From positions 1 to 64,000 of the forward strand of contig JAFRWN010000149.1 of NCBI GenBank assembly GCA_017437965.1: 64,000 nt of DNA, given 5' to 3'. The position numbers were made by a program, and so were the translations under genes. Shown here one piece after another: positions 1 through 8,897 of the stretch. Origin of the DNA: Lachnospiraceae bacterium. Its GTDB lineage: Bacteria; Bacillota; Clostridia; Lachnospirales; Lachnospiraceae. A model generated the notes under the pieces. That model was not told the DNA's origin. It saw only the letters and a program-made list of their open reading frames with translations, and searched no databases. Numbering within the stretch: the first letter of the stretch is position 1; every line of letters starts with the position of its first letter.

Positions 1-31
1 CATCCTGAGCCAGGATCAAACTCTCAAATAA
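1..31 (-). rRNA. rrs: 16S ribosomal RNA, 5' end only (partial)
   Basis: The reverse complement of the first bases contains AGAGTTTGATCCTGGCTCAG, the universal 16S 5' sequence (E. coli positions 8-27). The mature 5' end should therefore lie near position 31. The gene runs leftward out of the window, so only about 31 nt are present. An rRNA operon presumably continues beyond the left edge. Confidence 0.97.
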
Positions 32-183
32 AGTTTTCATCCTCAGGATGAAACGTGGCTTTTTTCTTATCCTAAGAATAAGTTATAGCCTGTTTCGTTT
101 TCCTTTTAGATTTCTTGGTTTTCGTTTACAACGAATTTAATGTCTTGGAAATTTCAAGGTTGTTTCACTATTTTGTTTTCAAG

Positions 184-219
184 TTTCAAAGAGTTTTTAA
201 AACCGCTTTTCTCAAGCGG
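184..219 (-). promoter_or_regulatory. rRNA leader: hairpin and boxA-like element
   Basis: In the transcribed leader between the rrn promoter and 16S there is a hairpin with stem CCGCTT (203-208) / AAGCGG (214-219). It is followed on the minus strand by CTCTTTGAAA (184-193), which resembles the boxA antitermination element of rRNA leaders. The rest of 32-183 is AT-rich leader in which I see no gene. Confidence 0.55.
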
Positions 220-227
220 CGAACGTT

Positions 228-256
228 AGTATATCACACCCGTCACCCATTGTCAA
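228..256 (-). promoter_or_regulatory. rRNA operon promoter
   Basis: The minus strand carries TTGACA (251-256), a 17-nt spacer and TATACT (228-233), a near-perfect sigma-A promoter about 200 nt upstream of 16S. The very AT-rich tract upstream of the -35 box (257-290) fits an UP element, as expected for an rrn promoter. The stretch 257-349 holds no gene and no obvious terminator. Confidence 0.85.
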
Positions 257-349
257 CAACTTTTTTTAAAAATTTTATTGTTTTTTAACTACCGCTTTTA
301 TTAACTGCGCGCACACCTTGTTCCCGGCATTTTTACTTTTCCTCAATCA

Positions 350-2704
350 TCACTGCAAAATAGTGTTCTTTTTCTTACTTGTAGTTGTACTCTTCTTACC
401 TATGAAATTGTTGATGTTATTCATTGCCTCATTGAACTCATCCTCGGAAATCTCACCGGGCTTCTTTTTATTACCCTGCAGCTTCATTTCGTTGTTTTCC
501 TTGATCTTGTCATTCTCTGCTTCTGCTATCTTCGGAAGCTTGCTGAGTGCAACTTCATCAAACACATCTTTTCTGAACTGCTTTGCACCCTTTGTTGCAA
601 GCTCATCCATCCTCTTTATCATATCATCAGCATTATAGATGGTGTGTGGATGAAGAATTCCCTTAAGTGTTTCATCCTTGTCATAGGTATTCTTAAGCTT
701 GGTGATCTTCGACCACTTGATATTGTCATCTGTCTTGGGCTTGTTCTTTTCGATATAGTGGTTCATGGCCATGGTCTCATTGATGAGATCCCTGCCCGCC
801 TTACAGATATCTTCTGTATCGGCATTGCTTCTCTTTGCTGCCTCAAGTTTGTCCTTGATAAGCTTTGCCTCCTCGGCAATAAGCTTCATGCGTCCGTCAT
901 AGGTTCCGGCATTTACTTCCTTAAGAGTATCTGCAACATCATAGTGCATAATCTTGGCACTGACTTTTCTCTGCTCATTTATCATGGCTCCGCCATGGCC
1001 GGAGCCGATCTGGTCCATTGCAGACTTGCTTCCGGCTACCTGCTTGAAGAAATCATTTTTCGCCATCTTTTTTACGTCTTCTGCAAGATTGCGGCCGTCG
1101 GTCGGAATCTTTACGTCAAGCGATGATTTTTCCTTGCGTTCTGCCTTTACCATGTTACGAAGGGCAAGTATTTCGGCTGCGCACTCATAGGGCTGTACAT
1201 TTTTAGCCAAAAGGCCCTTGGCCTGGGTCTGAAGCGCCTCGATCCTTGCCTTTGCTGTAGGCATATAGCGTTCAAAGAGCTTGTCATTCTGGAGCTCGCC
1301 TGCAGGGAGCTTCTTTAAATAGTCCTTGAACATGTCGTCAAGGCCGCCGCCATGACCGGTAGCTGCTGCCTTCTCCGCCTTTGCAAGCATCTTCGGGTCA
1401 TTCTTCATCTTCGTAAAGAAATCTGAAAGCATTCCGGGCTTCTTAAGTATCTCTTCGGTCTTTTTCTCAAGATTGTACTGGCTAATTTTTGTGGAATCAA
1501 GCTTGTCTACGTATCCTCTGTCCGACTCTGCGATCAGGCGGGCTGCCATTATCTTTGCAAAAAGCTTTTCGGGATAGCCCTCCTGTTTCCTGGTTTCTGC
1601 AATGTTCTTCTTGTCGAAGAGAGGCTTCATATTCTCTATCCATGTGCTGGCTTTGTATCTGGTATTCTTGGCTTTTTCAAGAGCTGCTCTTTCTTTTTCC
1701 CTCTTGTCATGGATAGCCTTATATTCAGGTTTGATAGCTGTTGCCTTCGAGGTATCAAGGCCGAATTTCATCGTTTTTTCAAAAGATTCGATACCTTTAT
1801 TGAATTTGTTCTCTATTGTATCTGCTTTGAAATTGGGATTATTCTTTGCCGCCGCATCGATTATCTTCTTGAAGTTGGTCTGATAGAAACCATCCTCAAG
1901 AAAGCCCTGCATGTCCTTAAGCCTCTTGATATCGGCATCCCTTACCTCATCGGTGATCGCGCTGTCCGTATTGTTATATAGCGAATTGATGGCGGAATGA
2001 TATTTTTTTACGCCTTCAAGGCACTTTTTCGTATCTTCATGTTTTTCCTTTTCCTCATCGCTTATATGCCTATGAAGCTGCTGCTTTTTTTCATATTCAG
2101 TGATTTCATCTTCAAGCGTTCCCTTGGCATCCGAAAGTATATCAAGCATCCCCTTGACATTATTGCGGTCCGCGCCTTTTTTGGTAAAATTGCTGCCTTT
2201 GCTTGTCTTAAGCTTAAAGTCAATAATTCCTTCAACAGGCGCATTCTCATCAATTACAATGGCATTGTCAAATTCCTTCTGCTTATCCCAGATGGCCTGT
2301 AGATTCAGTCCCATTCCGACATAATCAGAAAAGTTTTTAAGGCTCTTATCAAGTTCTTCCTTGCTTAATCCCCTGCTGACACCGTCATTGATTATGGACT
2401 GATAAACGGTTTTTCCCTCGCCTGATGCAAGGAACTCCGCAAATCCCTTCTTTCCCTTTTTGGGGTCCGGATCTCCCTCAAGAACCTTGAGCGCTTCCTC
2501 TATGGACTTATCATATTTTTTGTTTTTATAGTTTCCGTAATTTACTATGGTTGAGATTGCCTTTATATACTCTCCAAGCTTTCCGCCAAGCTCAGCATTC
2601 TCATCCTCATTGATGTTACGGAGTCCTGCTATCAGTATATTGGCACCCTTATTATCGGGATACTGTCCTTTTTTCAACAATTCTTCACGAGTAAGTAAAG
2701 GCAT
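350..2704 (-). CDS. Large lysine-rich protein of unknown function (784 aa)
   Basis: I do not recognise a family. The protein is highly charged, rich in Lys, Glu, Asp and Ala, has no signal peptide or membrane helix, and looks almost entirely helical with several coiled-coil-like stretches. It starts MPLLTREELL, with AGGAGG 8 nt upstream; an in-frame extension to 2779 has no ribosome site. A lysine-rich tail (GKKSTTTSKKK) ends it. It is monocistronic, lying between the terminator-like repeat at 2816-2850 and the rRNA promoter. The absence of cysteines in long stretches and the helical composition suggest a structural or scaffolding protein, or an effector, but nothing in the sequence decides this. 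Confidence 0.75.
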   Translation of the reverse strand: MPLLTREELLKKGQYPDNKGANILIAGLRNINEDENAELGGKLGEYIKAISTIVNYGNYKNKKYDKSIEEALKVLEGDPDPKKGKKGFAEFLASGEGKTVYQSIINDGVSRGLSKEELDKSLKNFSDYVGMGLNLQAIWDKQKEFDNAIVIDENAPVEGIIDFKLKTSKGSNFTKKGADRNNVKGMLDILSDAKGTLEDEITEYEKKQQLHRHISDEEKEKHEDTKKCLEGVKKYHSAINSLYNNTDSAITDEVRDADIKRLKDMQGFLEDGFYQTNFKKIIDAAAKNNPNFKADTIENKFNKGIESFEKTMKFGLDTSKATAIKPEYKAIHDKREKERAALEKAKNTRYKASTWIENMKPLFDKKNIAETRKQEGYPEKLFAKIMAARLIAESDRGYVDKLDSTKISQYNLEKKTEEILKKPGMLSDFFTKMKNDPKMLAKAEKAAATGHGGGLDDMFKDYLKKLPAGELQNDKLFERYMPTAKARIEALQTQAKGLLAKNVQPYECAAEILALRNMVKAERKEKSSLDVKIPTDGRNLAEDVKKMAKNDFFKQVAGSKSAMDQIGSGHGGAMINEQRKVSAKIMHYDVADTLKEVNAGTYDGRMKLIAEEAKLIKDKLEAAKRSNADTEDICKAGRDLINETMAMNHYIEKNKPKTDDNIKWSKITKLKNTYDKDETLKGILHPHTIYNADDMIKRMDELATKGAKQFRKDVFDEVALSKLPKIAEAENDKIKENNEMKLQGNKKKPGEISEDEFNEAMNNINNFIGKKSTTTSKKKNTILQ

Positions 2705-2755
2705 ATTTTTTTCCTCCTGTTTGAACGGGGCTTTCCCCTTTTTATATTTACAGGC

Positions 2756-2792
2756 ATTATACAACCAGATGTGCACCAAAAATGCACCAAAA
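2756..2792 (-). promoter_or_regulatory. Promoter with tandem 10-bp direct repeats in place of a -35 box
   Basis: The minus strand has a perfect TATAAT (2756-2761) about 50 nt upstream of the ATG at 2704. No TTGACA-like hexamer is present at the right distance. Instead, two exact copies of TTTTGGTGCA (plus-strand 2772-2781 and 2783-2792), 11 bp apart, cover the region upstream of the -10. This layout fits an activator binding one face of the helix. Confidence 0.5.
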
Positions 2793-2815
2793 TTATGTTT
2801 TGGGCAAAAAAATAT

Positions 2816-2850
2816 GGGACATAAGAACCGTCCCCGTGTCCTTATGTCCC
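2816..2850 (-). repeat. Palindromic GGGACATAAG repeat acting as probable terminator
   Basis: Perfect 10-bp arms GGGACATAAG (2816-2825) and CTTATGTCCC (2841-2850) flank a loop that contains the sequence GGGGACGGTT on the minus strand. This GGGACGGTTCTTATGTCCC-type motif is a dispersed repeat seen in many unrelated bacteria and often linked to IS200-like REP-associated transposases; no transposase is present here. On the minus strand the hairpin is followed by ATATTTTTTTG, so it can also serve as the intrinsic terminator of the operon ending at 2856. Confidence 0.75.
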
Positions 2851-2855
2851 TTGGT

Positions 2856-3989
2856 TTACTTTTTGCTTGCCTTAAGCTCGATCTTCGTCAGCTTGTTTTC
2901 TCCGACTATCGTATAGCTCCGCTTTCCGTCTGCCGGGAAAACTCCGTTAATTTCCATCGGCATCTCGGTTTTTATCTTGTCATTACGTCCGATTCGCGTG
3001 ATGTAAAGATTTGTTCCGCCGCAGAATATGATATCTTCTCCTTTGACGAGAAAATGTTTGTATTTCATGTCAAGATCTTTTTTATCGACTTCTTTTCCTT
3101 TTAAATTATATATATGGCAGGAAAACTTGCCCTGCGCGTCCTTAAGCACCAGTCCTACATGGCTCTTGTCAACCGACATCTGCTCTATCGTGCCCTCAGG
3201 AGTGATCGTTCCCGCATCCTCTTCGGTAACGTCCATCGAAAACAGGTCCACGCCCTTGTCCGAGAATGCTGCCACCGCTTCGTTTCCGGCAAAGCGGATG
3301 ACCGATACCAGACGGTCCGTGTAGGTCTTAAGTCCCACCAGACGGTCAACAAAGTTTGCTCCTTTGTCTCCGAAATTATAGAATGTCAGCTGGTTCTTTA
3401 TCACATTGTCTTGGTAAACGACATAACTCGTTACAAGCTTGGTACCGTCGGGCGACATATCGAGCGCAACCGGAATTCCGTCCTCGGCCGTTGTCGTCAT
3501 CATATCAACCGCCTTGTTGCCGTCAATGTCATAGACGCTGATATAGTCCTTCAGCCCGTCATTCATCCATATCGCGGTTACTCCCTTGCCTCCGACCGAA
3601 AGATTCTCTATTTTACGGTCAGCCGCGTATTTATGTACCGTTCCTTTGCTGTCCAGAATGTAGAAATTCACGGTCCCCTTGTCGGCCACAGCCGCATAAT
3701 CACCGCAGATATCCACTATCGGATCGCTCATTTCATATGATACATTCCATATTTCCTTACCCGATGCATTGTAGGCGGAAATACCGTCACGGGTGTAACG
3801 GACAATGGAATTATCTCCGACAACCACCTTGACTCCGGCACCGCTTTTTATTTCGGACTCCGACTTCACTTCGTAGCTGTCATAGATACGGTTGCGTTCC
3901 TTTATGGTCCGGTAGGCATATAAGGCAATGACTCCCACGACAGCAAGGATTATCACTGCCGTAATGATTTTTCCTATATACTTTCTCAT
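2856..3989 (-). CDS. DUF5711-like membrane-anchored beta-propeller protein
   Basis: The N-terminus has one hydrophobic helix (residues about 7-27) preceded by basic residues, so the protein is predicted to be anchored with the rest outside. The remaining 340 residues are beta-rich with repeated short blocks of the type seen in WD40/PQQ-like propellers (IVRYTRDGISAYNASG, AVADKGTVNFYIL). Clostridial proteins of this shape next to recR are annotated DUF5711; I assign that by resemblance. Its start is preceded by GAGGAG, and it follows recR by 8 nt, so it is the last gene of the dnaX-ybaB-recR run. Function unknown. Confidence 0.7.
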   Translation of the reverse strand: MRKYIGKIITAVIILAVVGVIALYAYRTIKERNRIYDSYEVKSESEIKSGAGVKVVVGDNSIVRYTRDGISAYNASGKEIWNVSYEMSDPIVDICGDYAAVADKGTVNFYILDSKGTVHKYAADRKIENLSVGGKGVTAIWMNDGLKDYISVYDIDGNKAVDMMTTTAEDGIPVALDMSPDGTKLVTSYVVYQDNVIKNQLTFYNFGDKGANFVDRLVGLKTYTDRLVSVIRFAGNEAVAAFSDKGVDLFSMDVTEEDAGTITPEGTIEQMSVDKSHVGLVLKDAQGKFSCHIYNLKGKEVDKKDLDMKYKHFLVKGEDIIFCGGTNLYITRIGRNDKIKTEMPMEINGVFPADGKRSYTIVGENKLTKIELKASKK

Positions 3990-3997
3990 AGGCTCCT

Positions 3998-4594
3998 CTA
4001 AAGCGTTACTCTTCCGTCAAGAGCACGTGAAAGGGTAACTTCATCTATATATTCAAGGTCTCCGCCGACCGGGACTCCCGTTGCGATACGGCTGACCTTA
4101 ATGCCCGTGGGTTTGACAAGCTTTGATATGTACATGGCTGTCGCCTCACCCTCAAGGCTGGAATTTGTGGCAATGATAAGTTCATCCACATCACCTTCAA
4201 GGCGCTTTATTAGCTCCTTGAGTTTAATGTCTGCGGGTCCGATTCCGAGCATGGGCGAAATTGCGCCGTGGAGCACATGATACACTCCTTTGTACTTTCC
4301 GGTCTTTTCGTAGGCCGCAAGGTCCCTCGGGTTTTCCACAACCATTATCTGTCTGTGGTCCCTTTCGGTATCGGCACAAACGGGGCACACCTCCCTGTCG
4401 GTAAGGTTAAAGCACTCACTGCAAAGGCATACCTTCTCCCTTGCCTGTGTGATGGTATCCGTCAGGTTTTTAACCTGGTCCATGGGCATATTGATGATAT
4501 GGTATGCGAGTCTCGCCGCAGATTTTGAACCTATTCCGGGAAGGCGTCCGAGCTCTTCGGTCAGCTTCCCGATATAGTTACTGTTATAGTTCAC
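3998..4594 (-). CDS. recR: Recombination mediator RecR
   Basis: RecR helps load RecA on gapped DNA together with RecF/RecO. The 198-aa length is standard. An N-terminal helix-hairpin-helix (GRLPGIGSKSAARLAYHI) is followed by the four-cysteine zinc site (C58, C61, C70, C73) and a Toprim domain beginning MVVENPRDL with the later acidic region LEGEATAMYI. Translation starts at a GTG with GAGAGGT upstream. It follows ybaB by 21 nt in the conserved dnaX-ybaB-recR order. Confidence 0.97.
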   Translation of the reverse strand: MNYNSNYIGKLTEELGRLPGIGSKSAARLAYHIINMPMDQVKNLTDTITQAREKVCLCSECFNLTDREVCPVCADTERDHRQIMVVENPRDLAAYEKTGKYKGVYHVLHGAISPMLGIGPADIKLKELIKRLEGDVDELIIATNSSLEGEATAMYISKLVKPTGIKVSRIATGVPVGGDLEYIDEVTLSRALDGRVTL

Positions 4595-4615
4595 GTTTTT
4601 TACCTCTCGGTATTT

Positions 4616-4966
4616 TTAGAAAGGAAATCCGCCGCCGAGACCGCCAAGTCCGCCTGCAAGTGAGTTCATCACTTCGGATTTTTCCTCTTCCATGGTCTTA
4701 AGTGCCTCGTTTACCGCTGCCATTACAAGATCCTGGAGCATTTCAACATCATCGGGATCTACTGCCTCGGGTGCGATGGTAACATCGGTAAGCTGGTATT
4801 CGGAATTAACCTTTACCTTTACTACACCGCCACCGGCCTGTGCTTCCCACTCCTTCTCAGCAAGCTCAGCCTGCTTTTCCTCCATCTGACGCTGCATCCT
4901 CTGCGCCTGCTTCATAAGATTGTTCATGTTTCCCGGCATTGCGCCGAAGTTTCCTCTTTTTGCCAT
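4616..4966 (-). CDS. ybaB: YbaB/EbfC family nucleoid-associated protein
   Basis: A 116-aa protein with the typical YbaB layout: a flexible N-terminus, a helix rich in Gln, Met and Glu (MKQAQRMQRQMEEKQAEL), the GGGVVKV beta segment and a C-terminal helix, then a glycine-rich tail (GGLGGLGGGFPF). Members form dimers that bind DNA. The gene sits between dnaX and recR, as in most Firmicutes and proteobacteria. GGAGG lies upstream of the ATG. Confidence 0.95.
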   Translation of the reverse strand: MAKRGNFGAMPGNMNNLMKQAQRMQRQMEEKQAELAEKEWEAQAGGGVVKVKVNSEYQLTDVTIAPEAVDPDDVEMLQDLVMAAVNEALKTMEEEKSEVMNSLAGGLGGLGGGFPF

Positions 4967-4984
4967 AATTTCCTCCGTAAATTT

Positions 4985-6562
4985 TTATTGTAATACATCA
5001 ACATTAAAGTTAATTTTCTTTTTGAGTTCATCTGCCACAGCATAGATATCCTTGATCTTTTCCTGCTTTCCGGGACCCAGGATATCAAAATCGAAGCTTT
5101 TTCCGATGATCTTTTCTATCGTAGTCCTGATTTCCTCCTTGTGACTGACTGCGAGACCGTAGTCAACCAGGTTTTCAAAGGGTATCTTCAGTCTTCCGTC
5201 GGAATCTATTCCGGGCTTTGTGCTTATCATGCTGTTTGACAGCGGCATTTCCATCTTTCCGCAGAGCATCCTCCAGTTTTCCGCGATGGAAGCGATGTCC
5301 GAAAGCATGGCCTCGGGAAGATTACTGATATCTATCTCTTCCTCGGAAGGCTTTTCCTCGGCATTTTCACTCACACTGTCTTCTTCAGGAGTATATCCGC
5401 CTTTTTTCAGTCTGTCAAGCTCATTTTCAAGCCTTTTCACCCTCTCTGCCCATGCAGGATTGTTCTCATCCATTCTCGGAACACAGAGTTTTATCAGCTC
5501 GGTCTCTATTATCACCCTCTTCTGCACCGCAAAGCGCAGCCTGTTGGTAAGTTCGGAAAGAGTTCCTATGTAACGCAGGAGTTCATCGCTTTCAAAGGCT
5601 TCGCTCTCATGCATGAGAAGTTTAAGCTGCTCCGAGCTCATCTCCAGAAGATCCGCTATGTTCCTGCCTGTCTTTGCAAGAAGGAGGTTTCTCATGTACC
5701 AGGTGAAGTCCACTATGTACCTCGAAAGGTCACGTCCGAGGTTTACAAGCTCGTCAACTATTTCCATGCAGCCGCCCACGTCGCCTGCGCTAATGTAGCG
5801 TAGAAGCTTTGAAAAGCTTGTGATGTCCGCAGTTCCGAGTAACTCTATTATCTTGTCATAGTCCAGCTTTTCCTTGTAGTAGAAGGCCGCGCAGCGTTCA
5901 AGTAAGGACAGCGCGTCTCTCATCGAGCCTTCGCCCAGTCTTGCAAGGTATTTTAGGGCTGCCTCATCTGCATCGATGCCTTCTTTTTCACAAAGCTCGG
6001 TAAGTCTCGCCTGTATGGTTTCAAGGCTTATCCTTCTGAAATCGTAGCGCTGGCACCTGGAAAGTATCGTTATCGGGATCTTGTTGACCTCAGTGGTCGC
6101 AAGTATGAATACCACATATGACGGCGGTTCCTCGAGAGTTTTTAGCAAGGCATTGAAGGCACCGGTCGATAACATGTGCACCTCGTCGATGATGTAGACC
6201 TTGTATTTGCCCTCGGTCGGTGAATATTTCACTTCCTCAACTATCTGCCTTACGTTGTCGACACTGTTGTTGCTCGCGGCATCTATCTCCACAACGTTCA
6301 TGGAGCTGCCTTCGCTTATCGAACGGCATACCGCACACTCATTGCAGGGGCTTCCGTCCTTGGGGTTTTCGCAGTTTATCGCCCTGGCAAAAACCTTTGC
6401 GACCGAAGTCTTTCCTGTTCCTCTCGTGCCGCAGAAAAGATAGGCATGTCCGATACGGTCCGACTTTATCTGGTTTGAAAGCGTGCGGACGATTGCGTCC
6501 TGGCCCTTAACGTCGGCAAAGCTGTCCGGTCTGAATTTTCTGTATAAAGCAGTATATGCCAT
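4985..6562 (-). CDS. dnaX: DNA polymerase III subunit tau/gamma
   Basis: This is the clamp-loader ATPase. Walker A is GTRGTGKT (residues 45-52); the zinc module uses C64, C73, C76 and C79; Walker B is DEVHML (126-131); the arginine finger region is ILSRCQRYDF. The C-terminal 150 residues, which bind polymerase and helicase in tau, include a Glu-rich linker (SVSENAEEKPSEEE). At 525 aa it is within the normal range for clostridial DnaX. The ATG has GAGGAA upstream. It follows the 87-aa orphan by 1 nt. Confidence 0.97.
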   Translation of the reverse strand: MAYTALYRKFRPDSFADVKGQDAIVRTLSNQIKSDRIGHAYLFCGTRGTGKTSVAKVFARAINCENPKDGSPCNECAVCRSISEGSSMNVVEIDAASNNSVDNVRQIVEEVKYSPTEGKYKVYIIDEVHMLSTGAFNALLKTLEEPPSYVVFILATTEVNKIPITILSRCQRYDFRRISLETIQARLTELCEKEGIDADEAALKYLARLGEGSMRDALSLLERCAAFYYKEKLDYDKIIELLGTADITSFSKLLRYISAGDVGGCMEIVDELVNLGRDLSRYIVDFTWYMRNLLLAKTGRNIADLLEMSSEQLKLLMHESEAFESDELLRYIGTLSELTNRLRFAVQKRVIIETELIKLCVPRMDENNPAWAERVKRLENELDRLKKGGYTPEEDSVSENAEEKPSEEEIDISNLPEAMLSDIASIAENWRMLCGKMEMPLSNSMISTKPGIDSDGRLKIPFENLVDYGLAVSHKEEIRTTIEKIIGKSFDFDILGPGKQEKIKDIYAVADELKKKINFNVDVLQ

Positions 6563-6563
6563 T

Positions 6564-6827
6564 TTATTCCTCGATCACCTGTATTTCCATGTAGTCGAAA
6601 GCTATGCTCTCGATGAAATTATCCTGCGAAAAGCGGCATCTTGCATGCCGTTTGAATTCTTCTATGTTTGCGGGAAGCCAGATAGGTATCGCAAGCTCCC
6701 ACGCACCGCAGGCCTCCTCAAGACCTTTGAAAATCTTTGCGGTACGGTTGGTTTCCTCCGGGTGGGAGTATGTCAGTTCCTTTACTATCTTACCGCCTTT
6801 GACCTGTTTTAACCACATCCGAAACAT
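6564..6827 (-). CDS. Conserved small protein of unknown function (87 aa)
   Basis: I do not recognise a family. The product is soluble, with a short basic N-terminus, one probable helix (TAKIFKGLEEACG) and a segment rich in aromatic residues. The start ATG (GAGGAAAAGCTG upstream) overlaps the end of the rhomboid gene by 1 nt, and its stop is 1 nt from dnaX, so translational coupling in the operon is likely. A second Met at codon 4 is a possible alternative start. Confidence 0.65.
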   Translation of the reverse strand: MFRMWLKQVKGGKIVKELTYSHPEETNRTAKIFKGLEEACGAWELAIPIWLPANIEEFKRHARCRFSQDNFIESIAFDYMEIQVIEE

Positions 6828-7978
6828 CAGCTTTTCCTCTTCTTTATCAGTGCGGGCAAAGTAATCATCAGTATATAAAGCCCTATTCCTGCGATGAAAC
6901 CTGCAAGGTGGGCCGCATTGTCGATATTTTCACTTCCTCTGAAGCCCTGGACAAAGGTGTAGAAAATATAGAAGAGAAAAAGCGTGAGCCTGCTGGGATC
7001 CACGGCACCGGACTTGCCCCTGTTTGCAAACAGGTAGGCCGCAAGCATTCCGACCATGGCATAAATCGCACCGCTGGCTCCAAGACTGTAGGTCGCATTC
7101 ACCGCAAGGTCCTTTGCCTTTACTCCGGCCGGCTCAAGTGCACGCCACAGATCGTTCATATCAATTGATTCCTGCATCATGTAGTACCAGCACGAGCCAA
7201 GGCTTGCAAGTATTCCGCCAACAAGGTACATGATCGCAAAGCGGAGATGCCCGAACTCAAACTCCAGCACCTCGCCTAAGGCATAGAGTCCTATCATATT
7301 ACCTAAGATATGCGAAATATCGGAATGAAGGAAGGTCGCTGTCAGCAGCCTGTAATATTCATGCTCATGAAAAACCAGCCACCAGTTGTCCATTCCGTAG
7401 TCTTTCCATGACCCTGTGTGAAGTAAATTGCCAAAGGTGTCTGTCAGAAGAAAAACCAGTATATTTATCGCAAGAAACGCAAACATCACGTAGGGCCTGC
7501 GTTCATATTTCCGGAGTGACTTTATATTTATCTTCTTTTTTACTTCAGGCTCTGCAGTAAATTGCTGCTTTACTCCAAAGCCCGTAACGCTGAGCATTTC
7601 CTCGATCGGAAGCTTGAGTCCTTCGAAATCCTCAGGCATGTCGTTGTAGATCACGAGCCTTCCGTAGTTCTCATCGACCACCCAGAATGCCTCGCCCTTT
7701 CCGATTTCACGCATGGCAAAGGGATCATGGGAAATAAATAGGCCGAGAAGATTTATGCTTTCGAAGCCTTTTTCACGAAAGCTTGCCCTTATTTTTTCGG
7801 AGAAGCCTTTGAACTGGGTATTGTCAATTCCATTTCCCCGGGGATCATCAAGCACCCAGACAAGCGAAACCGCACTGTCTCTCGGAATATAGAAAAGCTC
7901 CATGAATTCCTTGCCCAGATTCACCCTGTAGAAGCCACGGTCAATGAAATATTTAGTTATTTTTTCTCTTATCATCAC
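6827..7978 (-). CDS. Rhomboid family intramembrane serine protease
   Basis: Rhomboids cleave membrane proteins within the bilayer. A soluble N-terminal domain (about residues 1-160) precedes six to seven membrane helices. The catalytic Ser is in GASGAIY (S302) and the His in NAAHLAGF (H357); the upstream HSDISHILGNM loop is also typical. The protein may start at a GTG (7978, 10 nt from AAGGAGG) or at the next codon ATG (7975, 13 nt); I list the GTG because of spacing. It overlaps the upstream epsC-type gene by 26 nt. The N-terminal domain is an extension seen in Firmicutes homologues; substrate unknown. Confidence 0.92.
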   Translation of the reverse strand: MMIREKITKYFIDRGFYRVNLGKEFMELFYIPRDSAVSLVWVLDDPRGNGIDNTQFKGFSEKIRASFREKGFESINLLGLFISHDPFAMREIGKGEAFWVVDENYGRLVIYNDMPEDFEGLKLPIEEMLSVTGFGVKQQFTAEPEVKKKINIKSLRKYERRPYVMFAFLAINILVFLLTDTFGNLLHTGSWKDYGMDNWWLVFHEHEYYRLLTATFLHSDISHILGNMIGLYALGEVLEFEFGHLRFAIMYLVGGILASLGSCWYYMMQESIDMNDLWRALEPAGVKAKDLAVNATYSLGASGAIYAMVGMLAAYLFANRGKSGAVDPSRLTLFLFYIFYTFVQGFRGSENIDNAAHLAGFIAGIGLYILMITLPALIKKRKS

Positions 7979-8873
7979 CGGATGCTTTCCTCCTTGCGGT
8001 GAAACGGAGCTCCTGATTCTTTATCGTTACTCTCTGGTTATCATCTACGGAACTGGTCACAAATACATTACCTCCGATTACCGTGCCCTCGCCGATAACA
8101 GTGTCTCCGCCGAGTATCGATGCGCCGGAATATATCGTTACGTTATCCATTATCGTAGGATGTCTCTTTTTGCCCTTAAGCTGCTGGCCCGCTGCGGTGG
8201 AAATTCCGCCGAGGGTCACGCCCTGGTACATCTTTACATGGTTTCCGATCACTGTTGTCTCTCCGATAACGATGCCTGTTCCATGGTCGATGCAGAAATA
8301 TTTTCCGATCTGTGCGCCGGGGTTGATGTCGATTCCGGTAAGGGAATGGGCATGCTCGGTCATTATCCTCGGAATAAGCGGCACATCAAGGACATAAAGC
8401 TCATGGGCGATACGTGCAACCATGATGGCGTAGATTCCGGGATAGGAATAGATTATCTCATCATAGCTTGCCGCTGCAGGGTCTCCGTCAAAGGTTGCCT
8501 GCACATCGGTATCGAGAAGCTCCTGGATTTTCGGAATGGTCGCAAGAAAGGCCTCGGTCTTTTCCGCAGCGATCTTTGCCTTAACTTCCTCATCCAGCTT
8601 GCTTCCATCTTTGCAGCAACGGATCGCATAGATCATCTGCTTTTCCAGATTATATTTTACATTTTCTACAAGGTCGCCCACATAGTACTCGATATATTCC
8701 CTGCTGAGCTTCTTGGGCTCAAAATAGCCGGGAAAGACAAGCTTCTGAAGGCAGTCGAGTATATCGATTATCGCCGCCTTGCTGGGCTGGCGCGGCTTGT
8801 CGATGTTTGCGGGAACGTTCCCACTGTCATATCTCGCGATTATTTCCTTGACTGTTTTTGAAATATCTGACAT
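7953..8873 (-). CDS. epsC: Serine O-acetyltransferase, EpsC type
   Basis: The enzyme makes O-acetylserine from serine and acetyl-CoA, the first step of cysteine synthesis. An alpha-helical N-terminal half is followed by the left-handed beta-helix of hexapeptide repeats with the motifs HAHSLTGIDINPGAQIG, DHGTGIVIGE and YQGVTLGG. The catalytic His/Asp region DHGTG is intact. The 306-aa length and long N-terminus fit the EpsC branch rather than short CysE. No cysteine synthase gene is adjacent; the gene lies inside the run from HelD to dnaX, with GAGGTAAGG upstream of the ATG. Confidence 0.93.
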   Translation of the reverse strand: MSDISKTVKEIIARYDSGNVPANIDKPRQPSKAAIIDILDCLQKLVFPGYFEPKKLSREYIEYYVGDLVENVKYNLEKQMIYAIRCCKDGSKLDEEVKAKIAAEKTEAFLATIPKIQELLDTDVQATFDGDPAAASYDEIIYSYPGIYAIMVARIAHELYVLDVPLIPRIMTEHAHSLTGIDINPGAQIGKYFCIDHGTGIVIGETTVIGNHVKMYQGVTLGGISTAAGQQLKGKKRHPTIMDNVTIYSGASILGGDTVIGEGTVIGGNVFVTSSVDDNQRVTIKNQELRFTARRKASGDDKRKNN

Positions 8874-8897
8874 CCTTACCTCTTCTTTTTCTACAGT

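Noticed and set aside
5398..5410. A-run (AAAAAAG on the minus strand) in dnaX that could give a short gamma form by frameshifting
   Set aside because: The run is out of phase with the E. coli-type heptamer; only a +1 shift or transcriptional slippage on six A residues would reach the nearby stop. Too weak to claim.
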